This document shows positions 8,011 through 16,036 of a stretch of 27,361 bases of DNA, piece by piece (positions within the stretch are counted from its first letter, which is position 1; the number at the start of each line of letters is the position of its first letter). The notes under the pieces were generated by a model. That model did no database searches. It was given only the letters and a program-made list of their open reading frames with translations, and had not been told where the DNA came from. Origin of the DNA: CAYNRQ01 sp964399875 (lineage in GTDB: Archaea > Aenigmatarchaeota > Aenigmatarchaeia > QMZP01); NCBI GenBank assembly GCA_964399875.1, contig CAYNRQ010000007.1, positions 1 to 27,361 of the forward strand, written 5' to 3'. The translations under genes and the position numbers were made by a program.

Positions 8011-8853
8011 ATGCATGCAAAAATATTTGATGGAAAAAAAGTAGCAGATGATATTTGCAGTGAATTATCAAAAGAGGTGGCAAAGTTCAAGAAAAAGCAC
8101 AAACCTCCTAAATTATCTGTAATTTTAGTAGGAGATGATCCTGCATCAAAAACCTATATTAAAATGAAAGAGAACGCCTGTTCTCAGATTGGGATATTAT
8201 CTGATGTTCATAAATTACCTGAAAATACAGATGAGTCTGAAGTATTGAGTTTAATAAAAAAACTTAATGAGAATAAAAATGTGCATGGTATTCTGGTTCA
8301 ATTCCCTCTACCAAAACACATCAATAAAAATAAAGTAATGAAGGCAATATGCCCCAAAAAAGATGTGGATGGTTTTAATCCAATAAATATAGGCAATGTT
8401 CTGCTTGGTGATGAAACACTAGCACCCTGCACACCAAAGGCTGTAATAACAACACTTGATAATTCAGGGATAAAGATTGAGGGTAAAGATGTGGTTATTA
8501 TCAATCACAGCAATATAATAGGAAAGCCACTATCTTTAATGTTGCTGAATAGAGACGCAACTGTTGATGTTTGTCATATTAAAACGAAAAATCTAAATGA
8601 ACATACAATGGAAGCTGATATAGTAATTGTAGCTGCAGGCATACCAGGATTGATAAAAAGCGATATGGTAAAGAGTGGTGTTGTTATAATAGATGTGGGT
8701 ATAAACAAAACAAAAGATGGTATTAAGGGCGATGCAGAAAAAGGTATAGAAAAAAAGGCATCTTTTTTGACACCTGTCCCTGGTGGTATCGGTCCCATAA
8801 CTATAGCAACATTAATGAAGAACACAGTAACTTGTTATAAAAACCTTTTATAA
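8011..8853 (+). CDS. folD: Methylene-THF dehydrogenase / methenyl-THF cyclohydrolase
   Basis: A bifunctional enzyme oxidising 5,10-methylene-THF to methenyl-THF and hydrolysing it to 10-formyl-THF. The catalytic Tyr and Lys are in SKTYIKMKENAC (Y49, K53), KDVDGFNP carries the folate-contacting Asp, and PVPGGIGPITIATL closes the active site. At 280 aa it is full length. The dinucleotide-binding loop reads INHSNIIGKP, where most NADP-using FolDs have a Gly-Arg-Ser at that place, so cofactor preference may differ. It is the last gene of the plus-strand operon, and its stop at 8851-8853 overlaps the stop of the convergent flippase gene. Its product is the donor needed by the formyltransferase domain three genes upstream. 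Confidence 0.94.
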   Translation: MHAKIFDGKKVADDICSELSKEVAKFKKKHKPPKLSVILVGDDPASKTYIKMKENACSQIGILSDVHKLPENTDESEVLSLIKKLNENKNVHGILVQFPLPKHINKNKVMKAICPKKDVDGFNPINIGNVLLGDETLAPCTPKAVITTLDNSGIKIEGKDVVIINHSNIIGKPLSLMLLNRDATVDVCHIKTKNLNEHTMEADIVIVAAGIPGLIKSDMVKSGVVIIDVGINKTKDGIKGDAEKGIEKKASFLTPVPGGIGPITIATLMKNTVTCYKNLL

Positions 8854-10338
8854 ACCTATTTTCTTCATACCCTTTCTGAATATTTTCATTTCTTCTTTCC
8901 CAACAAGCTTGTATTTAAACAACAGATATATGTAAATACCACTTAATATAAGAAATGTTATACCTCGTATTAATAACCTTAAACCAATATAATACGTAAT
9001 TAAATAAATAAAACATATGCCGAATAAAGCAAATACGAAAATTTTCAATATTCTTTTATCAAATGGGAATATCTTGATATTTCTGTAAGAAAAGAAAAGA
9101 TAAAGAATCCCAATTATTGTCAGAGAAGAAAAGGTCCCTACTGCAGCACCTGTTATCCCGTATATAGGAACCAGCAAATAAATTATTATGAACATAATCA
9201 CGAAACCAGAAAGTTCTATAAAAAATATCAGTCTGGTTTTCTTTATCATATTAAGGATATATGAACTTGTCCAGCATATTGAAAAAATAAACCAACCAAG
9301 GGCTAGTATGGACAACGCCATGGCACTTTTGACATATTCCAAACCAAAAAGTATTAATAGGATTGGTTCTGAAAACAAAAAGAAGATCAAAAACAAAGGA
9401 ATACCACTAAGGGTTACCCACTTTGTAACAGTTAAATAAACATGCTTTATCACCTCTTTATTTTCTTTGGCATATTCAGCTGTTATCACTGGCAAGAACA
9501 ATGAAAGTATGGCTGATGGTAAAATAATTAAAAGTGATGCTGTAGGCACAGCTGTATTATAGATACCAACATCAGAAGATCTCATAAAAAATCCTATTAA
9601 AATACTGTCAATCCAGAAAACCTGTTTACTTATTATAGCGCTCAACATAAGCGGTAAGGAGTATCTAAAAAGCTCTCTGTTTATAAAAACTGTTTTAATC
9701 TTTGCTCTAAAAATAGAGAAAACCTTAAATTCAAGTAAAATAATAAGCAAAACAAAAGTCAAAAACACTGAAAATACATATGCAACAGTGATTCCAAAAA
9801 GACCATAACCAAGGAAAACAACAAGGCCAGTCAAGGATATTCTGAACACGGTATCCATTATATCCTTGGAAAAAACCTTATATTGAATTTTTTGTAGAGC
9901 CCTTATGCTTGGAATTAAAATTTCAGATAAAATTAAAAATGGAAATGCAAATGCCATTAGTTTTAAAACAATTATCAAATTAGGCTCATTAAATATATTT
10001 ATAGCTATCCAATCTGCTGACAAAAATATAAGTATACCTATTACAACAGAAGAAAAAAGCGTTGTTTTTAAACCACTTTTAATAACACCTTTTATTTTGC
10101 TCTTATCACCCTTTCCATAAAAAAATGATACAAATCTAAGAACACCAGAATTCAAACCTATGAGTGCAACAGGAGCGAGAATCCCTACAACAGCCAAACC
10201 AAGAGAAAATGTACCATAAACCTCTGAGCTGATATGTGCTATAATCAATCTCCATAAATATGAAAATAATTTTGAAGCCACCATCCCTATTATAACAAAT
10301 CCAGCACCTTTGGCTATTACATCAAGTTGCTTTGTCAT
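8848..10338 (-). CDS. Oligosaccharide flippase (Wzx/polysaccharide biosynthesis family)
   Basis: A multi-pass membrane protein of about 496 aa, with roughly 12-14 hydrophobic helices and short polar loops, as in the MOP-superfamily polysaccharide exporters. The N terminus (KGAGFVIIGMVASKLFSYLW) and the following SSEVYGTFSLGLAVVGILAPVALIG segment are typical of archaeal and bacterial Wzx-like proteins. It should move a lipid-linked glycan across the membrane. A GTG at 10344 is in frame, but the ATG at 10338 has GGGGTGG directly in front, so I prefer the ATG. It follows the epimerase gene within about ten bases and shares its promoter. Its stop overlaps that of folD in the opposite direction. 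Confidence 0.88.
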   Translation of the reverse strand: MTKQLDVIAKGAGFVIIGMVASKLFSYLWRLIIAHISSEVYGTFSLGLAVVGILAPVALIGLNSGVLRFVSFFYGKGDKSKIKGVIKSGLKTTLFSSVVIGILIFLSADWIAINIFNEPNLIIVLKLMAFAFPFLILSEILIPSIRALQKIQYKVFSKDIMDTVFRISLTGLVVFLGYGLFGITVAYVFSVFLTFVLLIILLEFKVFSIFRAKIKTVFINRELFRYSLPLMLSAIISKQVFWIDSILIGFFMRSSDVGIYNTAVPTASLLIILPSAILSLFLPVITAEYAKENKEVIKHVYLTVTKWVTLSGIPLFLIFFLFSEPILLILFGLEYVKSAMALSILALGWFIFSICWTSSYILNMIKKTRLIFFIELSGFVIMFIIIYLLVPIYGITGAAVGTFSSLTIIGILYLFFSYRNIKIFPFDKRILKIFVFALFGICFIYLITYYIGLRLLIRGITFLILSGIYIYLLFKYKLVGKEEMKIFRKGMKKIGL

Positions 10339-10340
10339 AC

Positions 10341-10347
10341 CCACCCC
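10341..10347 (-). promoter_or_regulatory. Ribosome binding site deciding the flippase start
   Basis: On the minus strand GGGGTGG ends two bases before the ATG at 10338. No comparable purine-rich stretch precedes the in-frame GTG at 10344, which itself lies inside this motif. The site therefore favours the shorter protein. The spacing is tighter than for other genes here, so the choice is not certain. Confidence 0.5.
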
Positions 10348-10348
10348 G

Positions 10349-11236
10349 TTATTTCAACATCTTTAAGAGACCCTGCCTCAAAGAGTATTTTGGTTCAAAA
10401 CCCAACCCCCTAACTTTTGAAATATCAGCCTCCGAATATAAAATATCCCCCTGCCTTTTTTCTGCATATGTGATTTTACTTTTGCTTTTTGTTAATTCAA
10501 GAACAATATCAGCCAGTCCCTTTATTGTTACCGATTTCCCTGTACCTACATTATATACACCAGGCCTGCCTGATACAAGAATCGCTGCATCTACAACATC
10601 ATCTACATAAATAAAGTCCCTTGTCTGTTTTCCATCCCCAAAAACAACCAAATCCCTGCCATGCACAGCATTTGAGATAAATTTTGATATCACACCACTG
10701 TAAGGATTTGCAGGATCCTGCCTTGGACCATAGACATTGAATGGCCTCACAATTGATATATTCAATTTGGAAAATCTTGAACAACAATTTTCAGACCATA
10801 ATTTTTCATAGCCATATAAATTTATTGGTTTTTTTTCGCTATTTTCATTTATTACCAATCCTTTAGAATCTCCATAAACAGCGGCTGTACTAAAGTAAAC
10901 AAAGTTTTTGACATTGTTTTTTTGTGAAGCCCTTAATAAAATATAAGTAGCGCCTGTGTTGATAGCCAGACTTTTAATCGGATATTTTTCAGAAAGAGGA
11001 ACAGAAACAAGACCAGCCAAATGATAAACAGTGTCCACACCCGCCACAGCAGAATTGACATCTTTTGAATCACATATATCACCCTTGAAAAAATCCACCT
11101 TTTTGTTCACATTCTTCTTTTTTCCTGCACTAAGGTCATCCAAAACAACAACCTCTTTTCCATTTTCAACTAATTTATCAGCAAGATGCGAACCAATAAA
11201 TCCTGCGCCACCGGTAACAAGCACTTTCATATGCAT
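10349..11236 (-). CDS. NAD-dependent sugar-nucleotide epimerase/dehydratase (GalE-like extended SDR)
   Basis: An extended short-chain dehydrogenase of 295 aa acting on nucleotide sugars, probably as a 4-epimerase. The NAD-binding Rossmann motif is TGGAGFIGSHL near the N terminus. VYHLAGLVSV is the conserved second NAD contact. YFSTAAVYG and LYGYEKLW give the Ser/Thr-Tyr-Lys active site (YxxxK). IVRPFNVYGPRQDP and QTRDFIYVDDVVDA are characteristic of the UDP-glucose 4-epimerase branch. Two close in-frame ATGs exist (11236 and 11230). The TATA box centred about 24 bases upstream fits a leaderless or near-leaderless start at either. It heads the two-gene minus unit with the flippase, pointing to supply of a sugar nucleotide for the exported glycan. 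Confidence 0.9.
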   Translation of the reverse strand: MHMKVLVTGGAGFIGSHLADKLVENGKEVVVLDDLSAGKKKNVNKKVDFFKGDICDSKDVNSAVAGVDTVYHLAGLVSVPLSEKYPIKSLAINTGATYILLRASQKNNVKNFVYFSTAAVYGDSKGLVINENSEKKPINLYGYEKLWSENCCSRFSKLNISIVRPFNVYGPRQDPANPYSGVISKFISNAVHGRDLVVFGDGKQTRDFIYVDDVVDAAILVSGRPGVYNVGTGKSVTIKGLADIVLELTKSKSKITYAEKRQGDILYSEADISKVRGLGFEPKYSLRQGLLKMLK

Positions 11237-11253
11237 TCTTAAGAATAATTAAC

Positions 11254-11266
11254 TTTTAAATATTTA
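11254..11266. promoter_or_regulatory. Shared TATA box of a divergent gene pair
   Basis: TTTTAAATATTTA lies in the middle of the 48-base gap between the epimerase (minus, start 11236) and the membrane glycosyltransferase (plus, start 11285). It is nearly palindromic and is the only good TATA element there. Its centre is about 24 bases from one start codon and 26 from the other, the usual archaeal TATA-to-start-site distance. Both genes would then be leaderless and driven from one TBP site, in opposite directions. Confidence 0.7.
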
Positions 11267-11284
11267 GTTCATGATTGTTAAATT

Positions 11285-12736
11285 ATGTGCAAGAATAGGG
11301 TAATTACCTACATAATCAAATATAAATGGGTTTTATTATTCGCAATTCTATATTCTATTCTGGTTTCATCTTTATCATTAACAATGCCACCCAATGGCGA
11401 TAGTGCAACATATTCAGAAATAGGAAAAAACATAGCTAAAGGAAATGGTTTTGTTCTGAACTATGGACCAAGCTCTGATGCCCCCGGGTTTCCTATGATA
11501 ATTGCCTTGTCCATGATATTATTCGGGGATTTTTTCATACAGGCGATACTGGCAATAATGGCCTTTTTCTTGATGCTGGTATTTTTTAACTTCACAAAAG
11601 AAATCACAAACAATGAAAAAATAGCTGCAGGGGCAATGATCTTTCTCGCTCTTACCCCCCTTGTTTTTTATAACTCCCTTCTTCTAATTAGTGATATACC
11701 TTTTCTTTTGTTCAGCATTGCCTCTATGTGGGTTTATGCAAGATTTCTGTTCAAAAAGAATAAAAAGACCTATACAGTGCTATGGGCAATTCTAACCGGT
11801 TTCAGTATATTAATAAGATACATGTCTGGTTTTTTGCTTATTCTAATATATATCATACATTTTCTATACCTGAAGGTCAGGGAAAAAAAATTAAAACTAA
11901 AATATCTAGTAATTTTCCTGCTTATCATTATCATCATTATTTTACCTTTTTTGCAAATAATATATAATGCTGTGGCATTTATCTCAAACAATAGGCTAAC
12001 TTCTTCCCCCAAAGGCCACATAGCACTTACTATAGAGGGCATCTCAGAAGGAGGAAAAGGATTAAATCTATTACCCATAGATATAGACATATTTGTTCCG
12101 ATACAGGTTGTTAGTTTCTTAAGAATATGTGCTGTCATGCTGCTTTTGATATCACCTCTGGTATCCCTGGTTTTCCTTTATAGATTATATGACATTTTAA
12201 AGAGAAAATTCGCATCCATGCCCAGATTTGAGGAAATGCTCCTGCTATGGAGCTTTGCCTACATCATATTTCATGTTCTATATCCAGGCCCATTAGCTGC
12301 AAGATATCTATTACCAATAACACCGGTTTTGATCATATTCTTCTCCAGATTTATTTTCAGCATATGGAAAAAGCACAGAAAACTTGTCATTTTAATGGTA
12401 ATAATCCAGCTAATCATTTCATGCTCTGTTATTGCAATTGACTCGCAGACAAGATGGAAGAGATCACAAACGAGAATATTTGCAGAAGCAGGAAACTGGC
12501 TGAAGGAGAATACAGCAGAGGATTCTGAAGTTCTGTGCATAGGCCTCTCATGCACAACCATAAACTATTACGGGGACAGGAAATTCGTTAAAGAGGGCAC
12601 ACCAGAGTATGCCATGGTTTCAGATTTCAGGCCAGAAGAAATGGATATAGAATCAATGATAAAGGACTACGAATTAAAAAAGAAATTTTCAGATGATATG
12701 TACTATGTGAAGATCTATAAGCTGACCTCACATTAG
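11285..12736 (+). CDS. GT39/PMT-like membrane glycosyltransferase
   Basis: A large membrane protein (483 aa) with an N-terminal signal-anchor helix, about 9-11 further hydrophobic helices and a soluble C-terminal stretch from about residue 390. The first external loop contains PNGDSATYSEIGKNIAKGNG, where D39 matches the catalytic Asp position of GT-C enzymes such as ArnT and protein O-mannosyltransferases. These take sugar from a polyprenyl-phosphate donor and act on the outer face of the membrane. A GT2 polyprenyl-phosphate sugar synthase in this window (16375-17034) could make the donor. The gene is leaderless from the shared TATA box at 11254. Its last nine bases overlap the end of the radical SAM gene on the other strand. 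Confidence 0.82.
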   Translation: MCKNRVITYIIKYKWVLLFAILYSILVSSLSLTMPPNGDSATYSEIGKNIAKGNGFVLNYGPSSDAPGFPMIIALSMILFGDFFIQAILAIMAFFLMLVFFNFTKEITNNEKIAAGAMIFLALTPLVFYNSLLLISDIPFLLFSIASMWVYARFLFKKNKKTYTVLWAILTGFSILIRYMSGFLLILIYIIHFLYLKVREKKLKLKYLVIFLLIIIIIILPFLQIIYNAVAFISNNRLTSSPKGHIALTIEGISEGGKGLNLLPIDIDIFVPIQVVSFLRICAVMLLLISPLVSLVFLYRLYDILKRKFASMPRFEEMLLLWSFAYIIFHVLYPGPLAARYLLPITPVLIIFFSRFIFSIWKKHRKLVILMVIIQLIISCSVIAIDSQTRWKRSQTRIFAEAGNWLKENTAEDSEVLCIGLSCTTINYYGDRKFVKEGTPEYAMVSDFRPEEMDIESMIKDYELKKKFSDDMYYVKIYKLTSH

Positions 12737-14134
12737 ATCTAAGACAGCCAATGCCCCGGCAAAATACCTCTTTATCAATTTAGGATTCTTTAATACCCTT
12801 TTCAATGACTGAAAAATAAAAAAAGGCCTGAGATAAAACCTTTTGTATGCATTTGAAACAAGAACATGTATCTGCTTGTTTGTGAGTTTGTCATTTCTGA
12901 AAACGCCTTTTGATATATCAAGTTCGCCCCAATTTTCTATTTCTGCTATCCATTCCTTTTTTATTGCCTCCTCATAAAGTTCTGTCCCTGGAAAAGGTGT
13001 TGTTATAAAAAACTGTGCTACATCTGGGTTAAGTTTTATAGCAAAGTCTATAGTTTGCTTTGCTGTTTCCATCGTATCACCCGGCAAACCAATCATAAAG
13101 CTTGCATATGTCATTATACCCGCAAGCTTGGCAATCTTTAATGCGCTTTCAGCCTGCTTAAGTGTTATGTTTTTCTTTGCCCTGTCCAACACCTTTTGGT
13201 TTCCTGATTCTATTCCAAAATCTAAAGCAAAGCAACCTGCATCTTTCATTTTCTTGATGAGTCTGGCTGTTATTGTATTAACCCTCGCATAGCATGCCCA
13301 TTTAATTTTTAAATCCCTTTTTATTATCAAATCACATATTTTTTCTGTTCTCGTTTGTGAAAAGGTAAATGTATCATCCTTAAAGAATATTTCTTTAACC
13401 CCGTATTTCTTTACAAGATGCTCTATCTCATCCACAACATTTTCAGGTGATCTGAATCTTAATTTTGTTCCCCAAAAATGTGAAGATGAACAATATGTAC
13501 ATTTATTTGGGCACCCTCTTGTGGTAATCACAGATGCATAATTCAAACCCCCTTCCCCTGCACTTATAGGAGAACCGGATCTATAAAGATGCATTGGCAG
13601 TAAATGCCTTGCAGGAAATGGAATGGAATCAAGGTTTTCTATATGTTTCCTGTCAGGATTGCTTATAATTTCCCCCCCTTTTTTGTAACTAACCCCACTG
13701 ATTCTCTCCGGATCTCCATTGTTTTTTACGAGTTCGAGCATTGTTATTTCCCCCTCACCCCTGACAATCACATCGATCTCTGGGCAATCCTTAAATGTTT
13801 GAGCAGGCATAAATGTTACATGTGGCCCCCCAACAACAATTATTATATCCTTTCTCTCCCTTTTGATTTTTTTGGCAAGTCTATAAGTAACAGGCATTAT
13901 AGTAGTGCTTGATGTTATGCCAACTATTTTAGCCTTATTTTTTGCAATTCTCTCAGCTGTCTGATTAACGCTTAAATTATATGCATTCGCATCCAAAACA
14001 TCAACTTTTATCTTGTTCTTTTCTAAAACAGCCGCTATGTATGCAATAGACAATGGTGCATCTAAAGCAGCTGCGTTTTTTCTATTTTTATATACAAATT
14101 CAGTGTAAGGTGGATTTACAAGCAATACCTTCAT
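12728..14134 (-). CDS. B12-binding-domain radical SAM protein
   Basis: A 468 aa protein with an N-terminal Rossmann-like cobalamin-binding domain (MKVLLVNPPY; VGITSSTTIM; IVVGGPHVTFMP, residues 1-140) and a radical SAM barrel. The cluster motif is TTRGCPNKCTYC, with C208, C212 and C215. The canonical DxHxxG cobalamin motif is not present: the place reads DANAYNLS. This is usual for many class B radical SAM enzymes of this type. Relatives perform methylations or other C-C or C-S chemistry on lipids and natural products. The substrate is unknown here, and lipid or sugar modification is a guess from context. It is a single-gene transcript that converges on and overlaps the membrane glycosyltransferase by nine bases. 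Confidence 0.9.
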   Translation of the reverse strand: MKVLLVNPPYTEFVYKNRKNAAALDAPLSIAYIAAVLEKNKIKVDVLDANAYNLSVNQTAERIAKNKAKIVGITSSTTIMPVTYRLAKKIKRERKDIIIVVGGPHVTFMPAQTFKDCPEIDVIVRGEGEITMLELVKNNGDPERISGVSYKKGGEIISNPDRKHIENLDSIPFPARHLLPMHLYRSGSPISAGEGGLNYASVITTRGCPNKCTYCSSSHFWGTKLRFRSPENVVDEIEHLVKKYGVKEIFFKDDTFTFSQTRTEKICDLIIKRDLKIKWACYARVNTITARLIKKMKDAGCFALDFGIESGNQKVLDRAKKNITLKQAESALKIAKLAGIMTYASFMIGLPGDTMETAKQTIDFAIKLNPDVAQFFITTPFPGTELYEEAIKKEWIAEIENWGELDISKGVFRNDKLTNKQIHVLVSNAYKRFYLRPFFIFQSLKRVLKNPKLIKRYFAGALAVLDLM

Positions 14135-14161
14135 GTCAATCTAAAGATAATATATTAGAAA

Positions 14162-14171
14162 GTCTTAAAAA
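14162..14171 (-). promoter_or_regulatory. Candidate TATA box of the radical SAM gene
   Basis: On the minus strand TTTTTAAGAC is centred about 33 bases before the ATG at 14134. A closer AT-rich element (TAATATATTA, centred near 14152) lies only about 18 bases from the start, too close for a leaderless transcript. The first site would give a leader of several bases. Confidence 0.35.
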
Positions 14172-14183
14172 TTTGAGGTATAC

Positions 14184-14193
14184 TTATTTAATA
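14184..14193 (+). promoter_or_regulatory. TATA box of the FemAB-like gene
   Basis: TTATTTAATA is centred about 30 bases before the ATG at 14218. This predicts a start site a few bases before the codon, so a leader of roughly 0-5 bases. The 83-base divergent gap with the radical SAM gene seems to hold separate promoters for the two directions, unlike the other two divergent pairs in the window. Confidence 0.5.
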
Positions 14194-14217
14194 ATAAGCC
14201 AATCAACAGGATGAAAT

Positions 14218-15267
14218 ATGCATATAATAAAGTTAGACCACGATACCCACATATGGAGAAGGTTTTTACAGAAAAACAATACATTAATATTCCATACTCC
14301 TGAATGGAAGCAACTGATAGAAAAAAGCTTCAAAAAAGTCAAAACAATATATTTTGCTGTATTGGATAAAGAAGATATAAAAATAATTTTGCCATTTCTC
14401 TACATAGATCACCCGATGTTTGAAAAAAAGCTGATATCTTGCGGTTTTATTGAATATGGTGGTCCTGCAGGGAAACCTGACAGTAAAACACTAGAAATCG
14501 TATTTGATGAGATCTCCAGAAAATACAAAAACAGAGCAGATTATCTTGAAATAAGACAGGGGCTTACGGAATTCACAGCAACCCTTGATAAAATAGATCT
14601 CATCAAAAAGACAGAATACAAAAGATTCATAACAAGACTTGGCAATTCTAAAGAACTTTGGAAAAAAATCAGTAAGCAAAGAAGAAAGGCAGTAAGAAAA
14701 GCTGAAAAAGAAGGAATCTCGGTAAGAGAAATCCGAATGGGAGATCTAAATGATGTTTACAATATTTATCTTAAGAACATGAAGATTTTTGGTTCTCCGC
14801 CATTGAGTAAGAATTTTTTCGAAAATTTTTTCAAAATTCTTGTTCTGAACAATCTTGCAAGAGGATTTGGTGCTTACTATAAAGGAAAATTAGTGGCTCT
14901 ACTTATAGGTTATACCTACAGGAATAGAATACATATAATAATCAATGTTTCTGATCATAATTATCTGAATTATAGACCTAATGATGCAGTACATTGGGCA
15001 TTTATGAAATGGGGTTGTGAAAATGGATACAACATATTTGATTGGGGAAGGGTAAGAGAAGAATCAGGACAATTCAGATTCAAAAGCCTCTGGGCATCAG
15101 AACTTCATAATCTGAATCATTATTACATACTATGGAAATCAAAGGAAACACCAAGGATTGATCCAACAAACCCAAAATATAAATTCCTTATATGGCTTTG
15201 GAAGCACATGCCACTTTTCATATCAAAAAGAATAGGTCCCTGGATCAGAGAAGGTTTGGGAATCTGA
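14218..15267 (+). CDS. FemAB-like acyltransferase (BioF2/GNAT-type)
   Basis: A 349 aa protein with two GNAT-like halves. The first starts with IFHTPEWKQLIEKSF (about 24-38), the typical FemAB/BioF2 opening. The second contains WKKISKQRRKAVRKAEKEGI (about 146-165), GFGAYYKGKLVALLIGY and DAVHWAFMKWGCENGY followed by FDWGR, the usual core of the family. FemAB proteins move amino acids from aminoacyl-tRNA onto peptidoglycan stems. In exopolysaccharide loci, relatives (FemAB-like, PEP-CTERM/XrtA type) probably acylate sugars. Archaea lack murein, so modification of a surface glycan is the reasonable inference. The last 23 bases overlap the end of the convergent NodB-type gene. The start fits the upstream TATA box. 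Confidence 0.8.
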   Translation: MHIIKLDHDTHIWRRFLQKNNTLIFHTPEWKQLIEKSFKKVKTIYFAVLDKEDIKIILPFLYIDHPMFEKKLISCGFIEYGGPAGKPDSKTLEIVFDEISRKYKNRADYLEIRQGLTEFTATLDKIDLIKKTEYKRFITRLGNSKELWKKISKQRRKAVRKAEKEGISVREIRMGDLNDVYNIYLKNMKIFGSPPLSKNFFENFFKILVLNNLARGFGAYYKGKLVALLIGYTYRNRIHIIINVSDHNYLNYRPNDAVHWAFMKWGCENGYNIFDWGRVREESGQFRFKSLWASELHNLNHYYILWKSKETPRIDPTNPKYKFLIWLWKHMPLFISKRIGPWIREGLGI

Positions 15268-16036
15268 TTTTAATATAATCACTGCATGTTATAAAATCAG
15301 CATCAAGCTTATTTATGAAATTCTCAAAAATATCCCAGGCCTTTCTCCCTCTGTTCCTGCCATAAAAAAATCTTATTAAAGGATTCTCTCCCTTTCCAAC
15401 ACTTTTTCCTAAAAACTCGCACGGATGCATATAGAACATATATCTCATCTTTAATCTCCACAAGGAGAGTGGATAAAAAAGCCTTATCCAAGGAAAACCG
15501 AACGGGAGACTGAGGATAGAAAAATTCGGTATTGGCAATTCAAGTATATCCCTGCCTTTCTTTGTTATATTTCCAGCATCAGCGATGTATGGCTTTGTTG
15601 AAACAAAAACTCTGCTATACCTGCCCGGGAATATGAACCTTGAAATAGATGAATCATAAACATACCCGTTTTTTTTCAATAATTTCCCTAAATAAACTGG
15701 AAATATACATTCAGGCGATCTGAATCCATAAACCCTTATTCCAAGATCTTCCAATACCTTTTTTGATCTCGCAACCTCATATTCAACCTCTTTTTTCGAG
15801 ATTCTATTCAAAATCCTGTGGGAGAACCCATGAGAACCTATCTCATGCTTTTTTGATATATCCTTTATGAGACCCTCAAACCTGTCTGCCAGATCACCAA
15901 GCACAAAGAACGTTGCCTTTATTTCATGCACATCAAAAAAATCAAGAAGCCTTGGAACAATCTCAACGAGGTTTGAAGTCTTTTTGCTGCCCCAATCATA
16001 TTCAAGATCAACGCTTATTATGGTCTTTTTTTTCAT
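15245..16036 (-). CDS. Polysaccharide deacetylase (NodB homology domain)
   Basis: A carbohydrate esterase 4 enzyme of about 263 aa. SVDLEYDW at the N terminus supplies the metal and catalytic acidic residues (D10 onward). KATFFVLGDLA and the metal-binding SHGFSH (H69, H73) are the core NodB motifs, followed by GFRSPECIFP. The SVDxE opening and the RSPE segment resemble the deacetylase branch found in exopolysaccharide loci next to FemAB-like genes, as here. There is no signal peptide, so the substrate may be a lipid-linked precursor on the cytosolic side. I choose the ATG at 16036, preceded by GAGTGATT, over the in-frame GTG at 16045. The start lies inside the DUF2304 gene (29-base overlap), so translation is probably coupled. 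Confidence 0.88.
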   Translation of the reverse strand: MKKKTIISVDLEYDWGSKKTSNLVEIVPRLLDFFDVHEIKATFFVLGDLADRFEGLIKDISKKHEIGSHGFSHRILNRISKKEVEYEVARSKKVLEDLGIRVYGFRSPECIFPVYLGKLLKKNGYVYDSSISRFIFPGRYSRVFVSTKPYIADAGNITKKGRDILELPIPNFSILSLPFGFPWIRLFYPLSLWRLKMRYMFYMHPCEFLGKSVGKGENPLIRFFYGRNRGRKAWDIFENFINKLDADFITCSDYIKIRFPNLL

